NCBI GenBank assembly: GCA_002314855.1
Contig: DCHQ01000063.1
Span: 1-19,383 of the forward strand
Source of the DNA: Lachnospiraceae bacterium UBA1748
GTDB lineage: Bacteria; Bacillota; Clostridia; Lachnospirales; Lachnospiraceae
DNA length: 19,383 nt
Direction: 5' to 3'
Shown: in pieces, positions 7,883 to 15,131 of the stretch
Layout of the letters: each line of letters starts with the position of its first letter
Numbering within the stretch: position 1 is the stretch's first letter
Translations under genes and position numbers: made by a program
The notes under the pieces: model-generated
Databases searched by the model: none
What the model saw: the letters and a program-made list of their open reading frames with translations, nothing else
Told to the model about the DNA's origin: nothing

Positions 7883-9907
7883 CTACAGCATCGAAGAAAG
7901 CTCCTCCCACTCCTCATACTTTTGAGTGAGCATAGCATCTGTCTCTTCGCGTTTTACAGTAAGTTCGTTCAGCTTGAAGGAGTTCGAAGCATTTTCGGGA
8001 GCGCATAATTCCTCATCGATTTCAGCAAGTGTTGTCTCAAGCTTTTCGATTGCATCCTCAAGCTTTTTGATATCATTTTCAAGCTTACGGCGTTTTGCAG
8101 CCTCGGCCTTATTTGCAAGAAATGCATCCTTTCCGGTTGCAGGGGCAGCAGCATTTGAAGAACCTGCTGATATAGCAGAGTCAGCTTTTATCTGACTATC
8201 TGAAAACGCATCAGAAACAGTTTTTATCTGAGTGAAGCCGGTTTTGGTTAAGGCTTCTGTGTTAACTGCATTAGCATTGTTACCGTTTTGAATATTGTAG
8301 AGGTAATCCTTGTTTGCCTCGTAGAAATCATAATTACCCTTGTAGTTTGTAAGAACCTTATTCCTAAGCTCTATGATTCTTGTTGCAGTCTGATTGATGA
8401 AATATCTGTCATGACTTACATATAAAAGAGTGCCGCCGTAGTTTTTAAGGGCGGTCTCAAGGATTTCCTTTGACTGGATATCAAGGTGGTTTGTTGGCTC
8501 ATCTAGGATGAGAAGGTTTGCAGGGCTCAGCATAAGCTTCGCGAGGGAAACTCGGCCGCGCTCACCACCGGACAAATCGCCGATTTTCTTGAATACATCA
8601 TCCCCGGTGAATAGGAAGGCTGCAAGAACATTTCTGATACGAGTATTATTCATATCTGGAAATGAATCGCTAATTTCGTCGAATATTGTCTTGTCCATAG
8701 AAAGAAGCTGATGCTCCTGATCATAGTAGCCAACCTTGACTCTTGAACCAAGGTTAATCTTTCCGGAATCCTTACTAACCATATGGTTAATCATCTTTAG
8801 GATAGTAGTTTTACCGGTTCCATTTCCACCGATAAGTGCAACGTGTTCGCCACGCTTAATATCGATTGTGAGATCCTTGAAGAGAAGGTTCTCGCCAAAG
8901 GATTTTGAAATGCTGTCACAGAGAAGAACATCCTCGCCGGACTCGGTGACTGGTGTGAGCATTAGACGCATATCGGTTCTAACCTCAGTAGGTTTATCTA
9001 AGACTTCAATTTTATCAAGCATCTTTTCGCGAGATTCAGCACGCTTTATGGACTTCTCACGGTTGAAGGATTTAAGCTTCTCTATAACTGCTTCCTGGTG
9101 CTTGATGTCTCGCTGCTGATTTAAGTAGGCCTTCATCTTGGCCTCACGGATTTTGGCTCTCTCCTCTGAATAGAAGGAATAGCTGCCGTTATAAACCTGA
9201 GACTCACCCTGGTCGATTTCAACTATCTTGGTTGTAATCTTATCGATGAAATATCTATCGTGGCTTACGATTAATACTGCACCCTGGTATGATGCCAGGA
9301 AACTCTCAAGCCATGAAATAGAAGTCATATCCAGGTGGTTTGTCGGCTCATCTAAGATGATAACGTCAGGTCTTGTGAGAAGAAGTCTGCCAAGAGCAAT
9401 ACGCATCTTCTGACCACCTGAAAGTGAGTTGATATGGCGGTCGTAATCTGACTCTGTGAAGCCGAGACCCTTTAAAACACCTGTGATTTCACTTAGATAA
9501 GCGTAACCATTTTCATGGTCATACTTGGTCTGAAGAGTGTTGTAGCGGCCAAGTACAGCATCCAGCTCATCACCACTGAGGTGCTGCATCTTTACTTCAA
9601 GCTCTCTAAGCTCCTTTTCAGCGTCGATGATGTGCTGCTTGGTTGCAAGCATCTCCGCATAAACCGTGTTGTTAAAGGAAATATCCTGGTGCTGCGACAA
9701 GTAACCGACAGTGATGTCCTTTGCAAATACAACCTGTCCATTTGTTGCTTCCTCCTCACCAAGAATAATCTTGAGAAGGGTAGTTTTTCCGGCACCGTTG
9801 ATGCCGACTACAGCTACTTTTTCCTTTTCTTCTATATGAAAATTTACATTCTTTAATATCACTTTTTCACCGAAAGCTTTTTCGATGTTTTGACATGCGA
9901 GAATCAT
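7883..9907 (-). CDS. ABC-F family ATPase
   Basis: A 674-residue soluble protein with two ATPase domains and no membrane segments. Domain 1: Walker A GINGAGKTT (35-43), signature LSGGQ (162-166), Walker B DVIILDEPTNHLD (181-193). Domain 2: Walker A GGNGTGKTT (360-368), signature LSGGE (445-449), Walker B LLILDEPTNHLD (465-476). A charged helical linker of about 70 residues (about 248-318) matches the segment by which ABC-F proteins reach the ribosomal P site, and the C-terminus (about 600-670) is a coiled coil. The start at 9907 has AAAGGA 8 bases upstream; an ATG at 9940 has no such site. Family members rescue stalled or drug-bound ribosomes. Its place beside a Bce module suggests a resistance role, but a housekeeping YdiF-like function is equally possible. 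Confidence 0.93.
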   Translation of the reverse strand: MILACQNIEKAFGEKVILKNVNFHIEEKEKVAVVGINGAGKTTLLKIILGEEEATNGQVVFAKDITVGYLSQHQDISFNNTVYAEMLATKQHIIDAEKELRELEVKMQHLSGDELDAVLGRYNTLQTKYDHENGYAYLSEITGVLKGLGFTESDYDRHINSLSGGQKMRIALGRLLLTRPDVIILDEPTNHLDMTSISWLESFLASYQGAVLIVSHDRYFIDKITTKIVEIDQGESQVYNGSYSFYSEERAKIREAKMKAYLNQQRDIKHQEAVIEKLKSFNREKSIKRAESREKMLDKIEVLDKPTEVRTDMRLMLTPVTESGEDVLLCDSISKSFGENLLFKDLTIDIKRGEHVALIGGNGTGKTTILKMINHMVSKDSGKINLGSRVKVGYYDQEHQLLSMDKTIFDEISDSFPDMNNTRIRNVLAAFLFTGDDVFKKIGDLSGGERGRVSLAKLMLSPANLLILDEPTNHLDIQSKEILETALKNYGGTLLYVSHDRYFINQTATRIIELRNKVLTNYKGNYDFYEANKDYLYNIQNGNNANAVNTEALTKTGFTQIKTVSDAFSDSQIKADSAISAGSSNAAAPATGKDAFLANKAEAAKRRKLENDIKKLEDAIEKLETTLAEIDEELCAPENASNSFKLNELTVKREETDAMLTQKYEEWEELSSML

Positions 9908-9983
9908 AGGTTTTGTCCTTTCATTTTTGGTGGATTGCATTTGCTAAAAATATAGATATTTAGCAAGTGACAGTCTATACAAG

Positions 9984-10012
9984 AATGTAACATTTAATTT
10001 AATTTGTAGCAA
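9984..10012 (-). promoter_or_regulatory. Candidate promoter of the ABC-F gene
   Basis: On the minus strand, TTGCTA (10007-10012) and TACATT (9984-9989) are separated by 17 bases, and TG precedes the -10 box in the extended position. It lies about 75 bases before the ABC-F start codon. Confidence 0.5.
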
Positions 10013-10070
10013 GCATATTATTGTGGTAAAGTTAATATTTAGAAGGAATTGGCTAAGATATACATATTAT

Positions 10071-10111
10071 AGGAGGAACCATCAGGGCGAAGTCATGATT
10101 TAGGATGGTTC
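10071..10111 (+). promoter_or_regulatory. Hairpin leader with an orphan ribosome site before the ApbE gene
   Basis: AGGAGG at 10071-10076 is a strong ribosome site, but no start codon lies at a usable distance. GAACCATC (10076-10083) pairs with GATGGTTC (10104-10111), an 8-bp stem overlapping the edge of that site. The nearest ATG (10095) opens a two-codon frame. It could be a structured leader or a relic of a lost start. I do not recognise a riboswitch class. Confidence 0.35.
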
Positions 10112-10154
10112 TGACGACCTACATACTACATGAGTGATAATATTTGTGTAATTA

Positions 10155-11444
10155 ATGATTGAGATGGAACATAATGCTATGGATAAAAAAAGAATTATCG
10201 GTATCGCAGGACTTGTACTCGCTACGGTTGCGATAATCGTTACATTATCAGTTTTGAAAAAGAATAAATCTGGGATGATAGTTCGTGAGAAGGAGGTCAC
10301 AAGCTACGGCTTTTCGATGGGAACCTCGACCACGTTTACGCTTTACGGCGATGATGAGACTGCGCTAAAGAATAAGGCAAATGCTTTAAATGAGAAGCTC
10401 GAAGTACTTGATAGCGAGGTGATTTCCTGGAGAAGTGAAGGTTCAGAGGTTGCAAGGGCAAATGAAAAGGGCGGATGCCTGACTATAAGTAAGACATTAT
10501 ATGAGCTTATAAAGGGTTCAAAAAGTCTTTATGATGACACGGATGGTGCACTCGATTTTACCTTAAGACCAGTCCTTAATGTATGGGGAATTGAGGCATA
10601 TACTGAGGGCGATGATTTTAAGCTTCCGGATGAGGAGGAGCTTAAAAAGGCGAAGGAAAAAACGGGATGTAATTATGTGTCGGTTTGTGAGGAGAATTCC
10701 TATGAAAATCGCAGTGAGATTGAGTCAGGTTGCAACGATATTGATGCTTGTGATACGGAGAATATCAGCAGAGAGAGTGATGCAGGTGCTACAGAGGATG
10801 GAAGAAATACTGTAACAGAAAGTACTGGTGATAGTGGTATATACAAGGATGTGGATTGTGGTAGGAAGTATAAACTCGAGATAGAAAAGGAGGGTATAAC
10901 TCTTGATTTCGGTTCAACAGGAAAGGGCTATGCACTGGATATTATAGCCGATGAACTTGCGTCAGATGATACAGTGAAGGGCGGAGTATTTGCGGTTGGC
11001 GGAAGCGTGCTTTGCTACGGCGAGAAGGAGGATGAAGCAGGCTTTAAAATCGGAATAAGAGATCCTGAAAAAAGTATGAATGATATGCTTGGATATATCA
11101 AGGTTGGTGGAAAAGACGAGGGTGCATTTTCAGTGCCTGAGTCAGGGAAGGTGTGTATTTCGACCTCGGGAAGCTATGAAAAGTATGTTGATTTTAATGG
11201 AAAGAGATACCACCATATCATAGACCCGAAAACACTCTATCCTGCTGAATCAGGACTTGTAAGTGTGACGATAGTATGTGAAAATGGATTATATTCTGAC
11301 GGACTTTCAACAGCGGTATTTATCATGGGTTATGATGCCTCACTTGAGGTTTTGAAGAAGAATAATGCTGAAGCAATCTTTATATTTGAAGATGGAAGTA
11401 TAAAGATTACTGAGGGGTTAGAGGGTGCATTTGTTATAAACTAA
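10155..11444 (+). CDS. apbE: ApbE-type FAD:protein FMN transferase
   Basis: The enzyme attaches FMN to Ser/Thr of target proteins outside the cytoplasm, using FAD and magnesium. It has up to 429 residues. A signal anchor (about 12-35) places the enzyme outside the membrane. Family motifs are present: STGKGYALDIIADEL (254-268), the GGVFAVGGS strand (276-284), TSGSYEKY (337-344), HHIIDPKT (353-360) and SDGLSTAVF (381-389) with metal-site residues D382 and T386. Residues about 178-236 are an Asp/Glu/Ser/Thr-rich insert not expected in the core fold. The start is uncertain: ATG codons at 10155, 10164 and 10179 all lack a strong ribosome site, and 10179 (MDKKRIIG) gives the most typical N-terminus. 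It heads a redox cluster, yet no protein with an obvious FMN-attachment domain is encoded in the window. Confidence 0.93.
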   Translation: MIEMEHNAMDKKRIIGIAGLVLATVAIIVTLSVLKKNKSGMIVREKEVTSYGFSMGTSTTFTLYGDDETALKNKANALNEKLEVLDSEVISWRSEGSEVARANEKGGCLTISKTLYELIKGSKSLYDDTDGALDFTLRPVLNVWGIEAYTEGDDFKLPDEEELKKAKEKTGCNYVSVCEENSYENRSEIESGCNDIDACDTENISRESDAGATEDGRNTVTESTGDSGIYKDVDCGRKYKLEIEKEGITLDFGSTGKGYALDIIADELASDDTVKGGVFAVGGSVLCYGEKEDEAGFKIGIRDPEKSMNDMLGYIKVGGKDEGAFSVPESGKVCISTSGSYEKYVDFNGKRYHHIIDPKTLYPAESGLVSVTIVCENGLYSDGLSTAVFIMGYDASLEVLKKNNAEAIFIFEDGSIKITEGLEGAFVIN

Positions 11445-11565
11445 TTTGAAAAGCATTTCGTGACATTAGTTATCAGACTGACAGCTTCGAATATGAATGA
11501 GTAGAAGCTGCAGATGCTGCAAAGCTGGTTATTATTAAAGGAAACTGTAAAAGGAAAGATAAGAA

Positions 11566-11961
11566 TTGGAAGAAAAGGAATTAACTGGGAAAAACTCAGA
11601 AACGAATGAAAAAAATAATAGAATAAAAAAGGCTGACATAATTCTTATCGCCGCAGCTCTTATGATTGGAATTATCGGCCTAATAATATACAGTGTCACA
11701 AGGACTAAAGGGCTTAGTGTAAACCTGTATCAGGATGGGAAGATAGTGAAAACTTTTTCTCTTGATAAGGATGCAGAATTTGATTATGAGAGTGACCTTG
11801 GCAAGAATACCATTGTTATTAAGGACGGAAAGGCGAGCTGTATATGGGCAGATTGCCCGGACAAGCTTTGTGTGAAGATGAGCGATATTGAAAATGACGG
11901 CGAGACCATAATTTGTCTGCCGCATAAGCTGGTTATCGAAGTGACTGATTCGGATAGTTAA
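11566..11961 (+). CDS. NusG domain II-containing membrane-anchored protein
   Basis: A 131-residue protein with a charged cytoplasmic N-terminus, one transmembrane helix (about 25-44) and an extracytoplasmic domain (about 48-131). The domain carries the NusG-II hallmarks: IVIKDGKASC, CPDKLCVK and ICLPHKLVIEV, with paired cysteines in CPDKLC. The start is TTG at 11566, 10 bases after AAGGA; the next in-frame Met lies inside the membrane helix, so TTG is the only sensible choice. Despite the domain name it is not a transcription factor. Proteins of this type occur beside ApbE and Gx-type membrane proteins. From memory, the same pairing occurs in the Listeria flavin-based electron-export locus (eetA/eetB), but I cannot check that here. 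Confidence 0.85.
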   Translation: MEEKELTGKNSETNEKNNRIKKADIILIAAALMIGIIGLIIYSVTRTKGLSVNLYQDGKIVKTFSLDKDAEFDYESDLGKNTIVIKDGKASCIWADCPDKLCVKMSDIENDGETIICLPHKLVIEVTDSDS

Positions 11962-11971
11962 GGAGTTGGGA

Positions 11972-12469
11972 ATGAGAAAGAATAAACAGATAGCACTAAG
12001 AGGGGCGCTGATTGCGCTTGCGCTGGTGTTATCGTACTTAGAAAGCTTTATCCCAGTATTTGTATTCGTGCCGGGAATGAAGATAGGGCTTGCGAATATT
12101 GTAACTGTAATAGCCCTATTTACGCTGGGAATAAAGGACACAGTTATCATAAGTCTTGGAAGGATATTTCTTTCAGGAGTTTTGTTTGGCAACATAACAA
12201 CAATAATATACAGCATTGCGGGGGCAGCAGTAAGTCTTCTTTTTATGATTCTAGTGAAAAGACTGAAGATATTTTCGGTGACTGGAATAAGTATTATTGG
12301 TGGAATTACGCACAATCTGGGACAGATAATGGTGGCGGCAATTCTGCTTAGTAATGCGAGGATATTTTACTATATGCTGATACTTGTAATTGCGGGAACA
12401 TTTGCGGGAATTGTAACGGGAATTCTTGCAAAGACCGTGATGGAAAGAGTTGATTTTAATAAAGAATAG
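11972..12469 (+). CDS. Gx transporter family / heptaprenyl diphosphate synthase component I-like membrane protein
   Basis: A 165-residue, very hydrophobic protein with about five or six transmembrane helices. The family signature VFVPGMKIGLANIV is at about residues 30-43 and resembles the substrate-binding proteins of ECF-type vitamin transporters. The older name, component I of heptaprenyl diphosphate synthase, comes from neighbourhood and is probably misleading for this membrane protein. The ATG at 11972 is 6 bases after AGGAG (11961-11965); the in-frame TTG at 11966 is too close. Only 10 bases separate it from the NusG-II gene, so the two are surely co-transcribed. The likely role is a membrane partner of the flavin or quinone electron path, which is inference. 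Confidence 0.85.
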   Translation: MRKNKQIALRGALIALALVLSYLESFIPVFVFVPGMKIGLANIVTVIALFTLGIKDTVIISLGRIFLSGVLFGNITTIIYSIAGAAVSLLFMILVKRLKIFSVTGISIIGGITHNLGQIMVAAILLSNARIFYYMLILVIAGTFAGIVTGILAKTVMERVDFNKE

Positions 12470-12507
12470 TAGGCGGGATTCGACTTACAAAACAAGGAGG
12501 TAATAAA

Positions 12508-13497
12508 ATGAAGAAGAAGTTAATTATTATTGGAATTATTGCAATTGTACTGGCAGGACTTGCAACCCTTGGGGTATATACGGTTTATATTCTCCCAAAC
12601 AGAATGGCTAAGGTGGCTGCAAAGAATGTCAATTACGGAACCTATTATTACTCAAAAAATGGTATTTCAAAGGATGGAAATGTCGTAGATTTCAGCATCA
12701 CTATAAACGAGGATGGAACCTACAGCTGGTATGAAACACCAATCAGCAGCTACATTGGTTCGGGAAAGTACTATCAGGAGAATGGAGTACTTATAATGAA
12801 TGAAAATGCAGAAAACTGGCCAGGCTCATTTGGAGTACCAGTGTTTAGATTTAACATTGAAGACAATAAGTTATCCTTTATTAAGAATCAGTCGTCATCA
12901 TTTATGTTCGTTGACTTAGAGGATGGTGCGGAGTTTATATTTGGAATTAATCCATATAAGGGAGTGCCTGGGGGTGAAGATAATTCATCCGAAACAGAGG
13001 TGACTGAAGATACCGAGGTGACCGAGGATACAGAGTCTACCGAGGAAACAGTGACTACTGAGGAAACTACCGAGTCATCAAATTCAAACGGACTTAAATT
13101 TTGCACAGTTGATATAAATGGAAATGCAGTTACAGAGAACATAATGAAGGATGCAAAGGTGGTTATGTTAAACCTTTGGGAGCCATGGTGTGGACCATGT
13201 GTCGGAGAGATGCCTGACCTGCAGAAGCTCTACGATAAGTACAAGGACCAGGGTCTTCTTATAATCGGTGCATACTCAACCTTCGAGCAGGACGAGGATG
13301 CAAAGGATATTGTTGAGGCAAATGAGATTAAGTATCCAATAATAAAGGTAGACTCAGAGCTTGCAAAGTATGAGCAGGAATATGTTCCGGCAACCTTTAT
13401 TCTAGATGGAAATGGAAATCTCCTCGAAGCTGAGCCATACATTGGCGCCAGAGAGATGTCGGATTGGGAAAGTATTGTACTTCAGTATTTGAACTAG
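12508..13497 (+). CDS. Membrane-anchored TlpA-like thioredoxin with an extra N-terminal domain
   Basis: A 329-residue extracytoplasmic protein. A signal anchor (about 4-28) lacks a lipobox cysteine. An unidentified beta-rich domain follows (about 40-148, with NEDGTYSWYE and GSGKYYQENGVLIMNE), then a Thr/Glu-rich linker (about 160-194) built from repeated VTEDTE-type units. A thioredoxin domain ends the protein, with active site WCGPC (C228, C231) and cis-proline P294 in VPATF. TlpA/ResA relatives reduce disulfides outside the membrane and need an electron source there. The membrane CXXC peptide and 4Fe-4S protein encoded next are good candidates for that source. An AAGGAGGT ribosome site (12494-12501) lies 6 bases before the ATG. 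Confidence 0.92.
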   Translation: MKKKLIIIGIIAIVLAGLATLGVYTVYILPNRMAKVAAKNVNYGTYYYSKNGISKDGNVVDFSITINEDGTYSWYETPISSYIGSGKYYQENGVLIMNENAENWPGSFGVPVFRFNIEDNKLSFIKNQSSSFMFVDLEDGAEFIFGINPYKGVPGGEDNSSETEVTEDTEVTEDTESTEETVTTEETTESSNSNGLKFCTVDINGNAVTENIMKDAKVVMLNLWEPWCGPCVGEMPDLQKLYDKYKDQGLLIIGAYSTFEQDEDAKDIVEANEIKYPIIKVDSELAKYEQEYVPATFILDGNGNLLEAEPYIGAREMSDWESIVLQYLN

Positions 13498-13524
13498 AAG
13501 GGACCTATGTAAGTGGGGAAATAC

Positions 13525-13674
13525 ATGCGAAATTTTTTAAAAAGCAAAATATTTACATCGATTATTCTTGTGTCAGCGGTTGCGCTTATTATCATTGGTG
13601 TGACAAAGGGACAGGCTATCGATGTACTTAATAAAGCAATAAGAATATGCCTGGAGTGTGTTGGAATTGGATAA
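13525..13674 (+). CDS. 49-residue CXXC membrane peptide (CD1871A-like)
   Basis: A very small gene. It has one hydrophobic helix (about residues 10-29, TSIILVSAVALIIIGVT) and ends in a conserved-looking tail, ICLECVGIG, whose CXXC pair (C43, C46) would sit close to the membrane surface. It matches what I know of the CD1871A family of CXXC peptides, which occur beside TlpA-like thioredoxins and 4Fe-4S membrane proteins. GGGGA (13515-13519) lies about 6 bases before the ATG. The next gene overlaps its end, so the two are translationally coupled. A role relaying electrons or thiols between the iron-sulfur protein and the thioredoxin is inferred. Confidence 0.82.
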   Translation: MRNFLKSKIFTSIILVSAVALIIIGVTKGQAIDVLNKAIRICLECVGIG

Positions 13675-14512
13675 TAAAAAGAGACATTTGATCCAGGGGC
13701 TTGCAGCACTACTTCAAAATGCAAACCTAAAGGGATTTTTTACAGGAAAGATATATCAGGGAAAAACGAAGAGCGTGTGTGTGCCGGGATTAAACTGTTA
13801 CTCGTGTCCGGGTGCAGTTGGAGCATGTCCTATTGGTTCACTCCAGAATTCTCTCTCGTCATACAAATTCAAATTGCCATATTATGTTGCAGGCTTAATT
13901 ATATTCTTCGGAGCAGTGCTCGGAAGAATTATTTGCGGGTTTTTATGCCCCTTCGGGCTAGTTCAGGATTTGCTGGATAAGATACCATTTCCGAAGAAGC
14001 TAAAGACCTTTAAAGGAGATATGGTTCTGAGAAAGCTTAAGTACATTGTGCTTATAGTGCTTGTTATTGTGCTTCCGATTTGCGTGAAGCTAACACCATT
14101 TTTCTGCAAATATCTATGTCCTTCGGGAACTATGTCGGGGCTTATGCTGGCGCTTTCCGATACCACACTTTTCAAGGTGTTTGGAAGTCTCTTTATGTGG
14201 AAGGTTTGCATCCTTGGAATTATTATTCTTGCAAGTATAATAATATACAGACCATTTTGCAAATACCTCTGCCCGCTCGGTGCCATTTACGGTCCGCTTA
14301 ATAAGGTGGCAGTATTCAGAATGTATCTTGATGAGAGTAAATGCGTGGGCTGCGGCAAGTGCCACTCGGTCTGCAAAATGAACGTCGACCCGGCTGAGGT
14401 ACCGAATCATACCGAGTGCATAAGATGCGGAAGATGTATAGATGAGTGCCCAAAGAAGGCACTTAAGATGGGAAACTGTTTTACGAATAAAAACGAGCAG
14501 TGTGAGAAATAG
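13658..14512 (+). CDS. Polytopic 4Fe-4S membrane protein (NapH/NosR C-terminal-like)
   Basis: A membrane iron-sulfur protein of 281-284 residues. Cysteine groups in order: C41/C47/C50/C57 (CVPGLNCYSCPGAVGACP); C93/C97 in CGFLCPFG; C150/C154 in CKYLCPSG; C201/C205 in CKYLCPLG; then two ferredoxin-type clusters, C229-x2-C-x2-C-x3-C239 and C254-x2-C-x2-C-x3-C264. About four transmembrane helices separate them. Repeated C-x3-CP motifs at membrane edges are typical of NapH- and NosR-like electron carriers. The start overlaps the CXXC peptide gene and uses GTG (13658), TTG (13661) or TTG (13667) after GGAG at 13653-13656; TTG 13667 has the best spacing. It would pass electrons from the cytoplasm across the membrane; donor and acceptor are not shown by the sequence. 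Confidence 0.88.
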   Translation: MLELDNKKRHLIQGLAALLQNANLKGFFTGKIYQGKTKSVCVPGLNCYSCPGAVGACPIGSLQNSLSSYKFKLPYYVAGLIIFFGAVLGRIICGFLCPFGLVQDLLDKIPFPKKLKTFKGDMVLRKLKYIVLIVLVIVLPICVKLTPFFCKYLCPSGTMSGLMLALSDTTLFKVFGSLFMWKVCILGIIILASIIIYRPFCKYLCPLGAIYGPLNKVAVFRMYLDESKCVGCGKCHSVCKMNVDPAEVPNHTECIRCGRCIDECPKKALKMGNCFTNKNEQCEK

Positions 14513-14545
14513 ACTGCGAACATAATATTTTTTGGAGGTTTAATT

Positions 14546-15001
14546 ATGTTAGAAGTAGGAACTAAGGCACCAGATTTTGAGCTGCCAGACCAGAATGGAG
14601 ATATGCATAAATTAAGCGATTACGCTGGAAAGAAGGTCATCCTTTATTTTTATCCAAAGGATAACACACCAGGCTGCAGTAAGCAGGCTTGCGGTTTTTC
14701 AGAACTTTATCCACAGTTTACTGAGAAGGGTGCAGTTGTGCTTGGCGTGAGCAAGGATTCGGTGGCTTCCCACAAGAAGTTTGAGGAGAAGTTCGGTTTA
14801 AAATTCACAATTCTTTCTGATATAGAGAAGAGCGTGATTGAGGCCTATGATGTTTGGAAGGAAAAGAAGAATTACGGCAAGGTGACAATGGGTGTTGTGA
14901 GAACAACCTACCTTATTGACGAAAATGGTATTATCGTAAAGTCCAATGACAAGGTTAAGGCAGCAGAGGACCCAGAGAAGATGCTTAAGGAGCTTGATTA
15001 A
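14546..15001 (+). CDS. bcp: Thioredoxin-dependent peroxiredoxin, Bcp/PrxQ type
   Basis: A 151-residue cytoplasmic enzyme that reduces hydrogen peroxide and organic peroxides with electrons from thioredoxin. The active site FYPKDNTPGCSKQACGF holds T41, the peroxidatic C44 and the resolving C49 five residues later, which is the atypical two-cysteine Bcp arrangement. The catalytic arginine is in VVRTTYLID (about residue 124). Length and N-terminus (LEVGTKAPDFELPDQNG) are standard. GGAGG at 14534-14538 lies 7 bases before the ATG. It sits 33 bases after the 4Fe-4S gene, so it probably belongs to the same operon, and its stop codon overlaps the ATG of the yaaA remnant. Confidence 0.96.
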   Translation: MLEVGTKAPDFELPDQNGDMHKLSDYAGKKVILYFYPKDNTPGCSKQACGFSELYPQFTEKGAVVLGVSKDSVASHKKFEEKFGLKFTILSDIEKSVIEAYDVWKEKKNYGKVTMGVVRTTYLIDENGIIVKSNDKVKAAEDPEKMLKELD

Positions 15002-15094
15002 TGAGAATCATTTTATCCCCTGCGAAAAATCAGGAGAATTTCAGGCGAGAATGAGCTTGTGTTTGAGAGGAGATTAGGAATAGAATATATTTAG
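15001..15094 (+). pseudogene. yaaA: Collapsed yaaA (peroxide stress protein) remnant
   Basis: The ATG at 15001 overlaps the bcp stop (TAATG) and opens with MRIILSPAKN, the N-terminus of YaaA-family proteins (MxIxISPAK). The frame stops at 15054. Another frame just beyond reads SGENELVFERR up to a stop at 15092-15094, which resembles the YaaA C-terminus (the E. coli protein ends near SNGELVFKR). Some 220-240 internal residues are therefore missing and the two ends are out of frame. YaaA limits iron and oxidative damage under peroxide stress, so a former bcp-yaaA pair makes sense. Identification rests on short matches at both ends. Confidence 0.72.
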
Positions 15095-15131
15095 TAGAAA
15101 ATGTCAAAGATGAGGGGGTGTAGCTTTCGTA

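Noticed and set aside
8736..9119. Plus-strand frames within the ABC-F gene (for example 127 residues)
   Set aside because: They are antisense shadows of a clear ABC-F ATPase with all motifs intact.
10071..10154. apbE leader considered as an FMN riboswitch
   Set aside because: The conserved FMN-element blocks are absent; only a simple hairpin is seen.
11680..12315. 211-residue minus-strand frame
   Set aside because: It is the shadow of the NusG-II and Gx genes, which have ribosome sites, recognisable domains and tight operon spacing.
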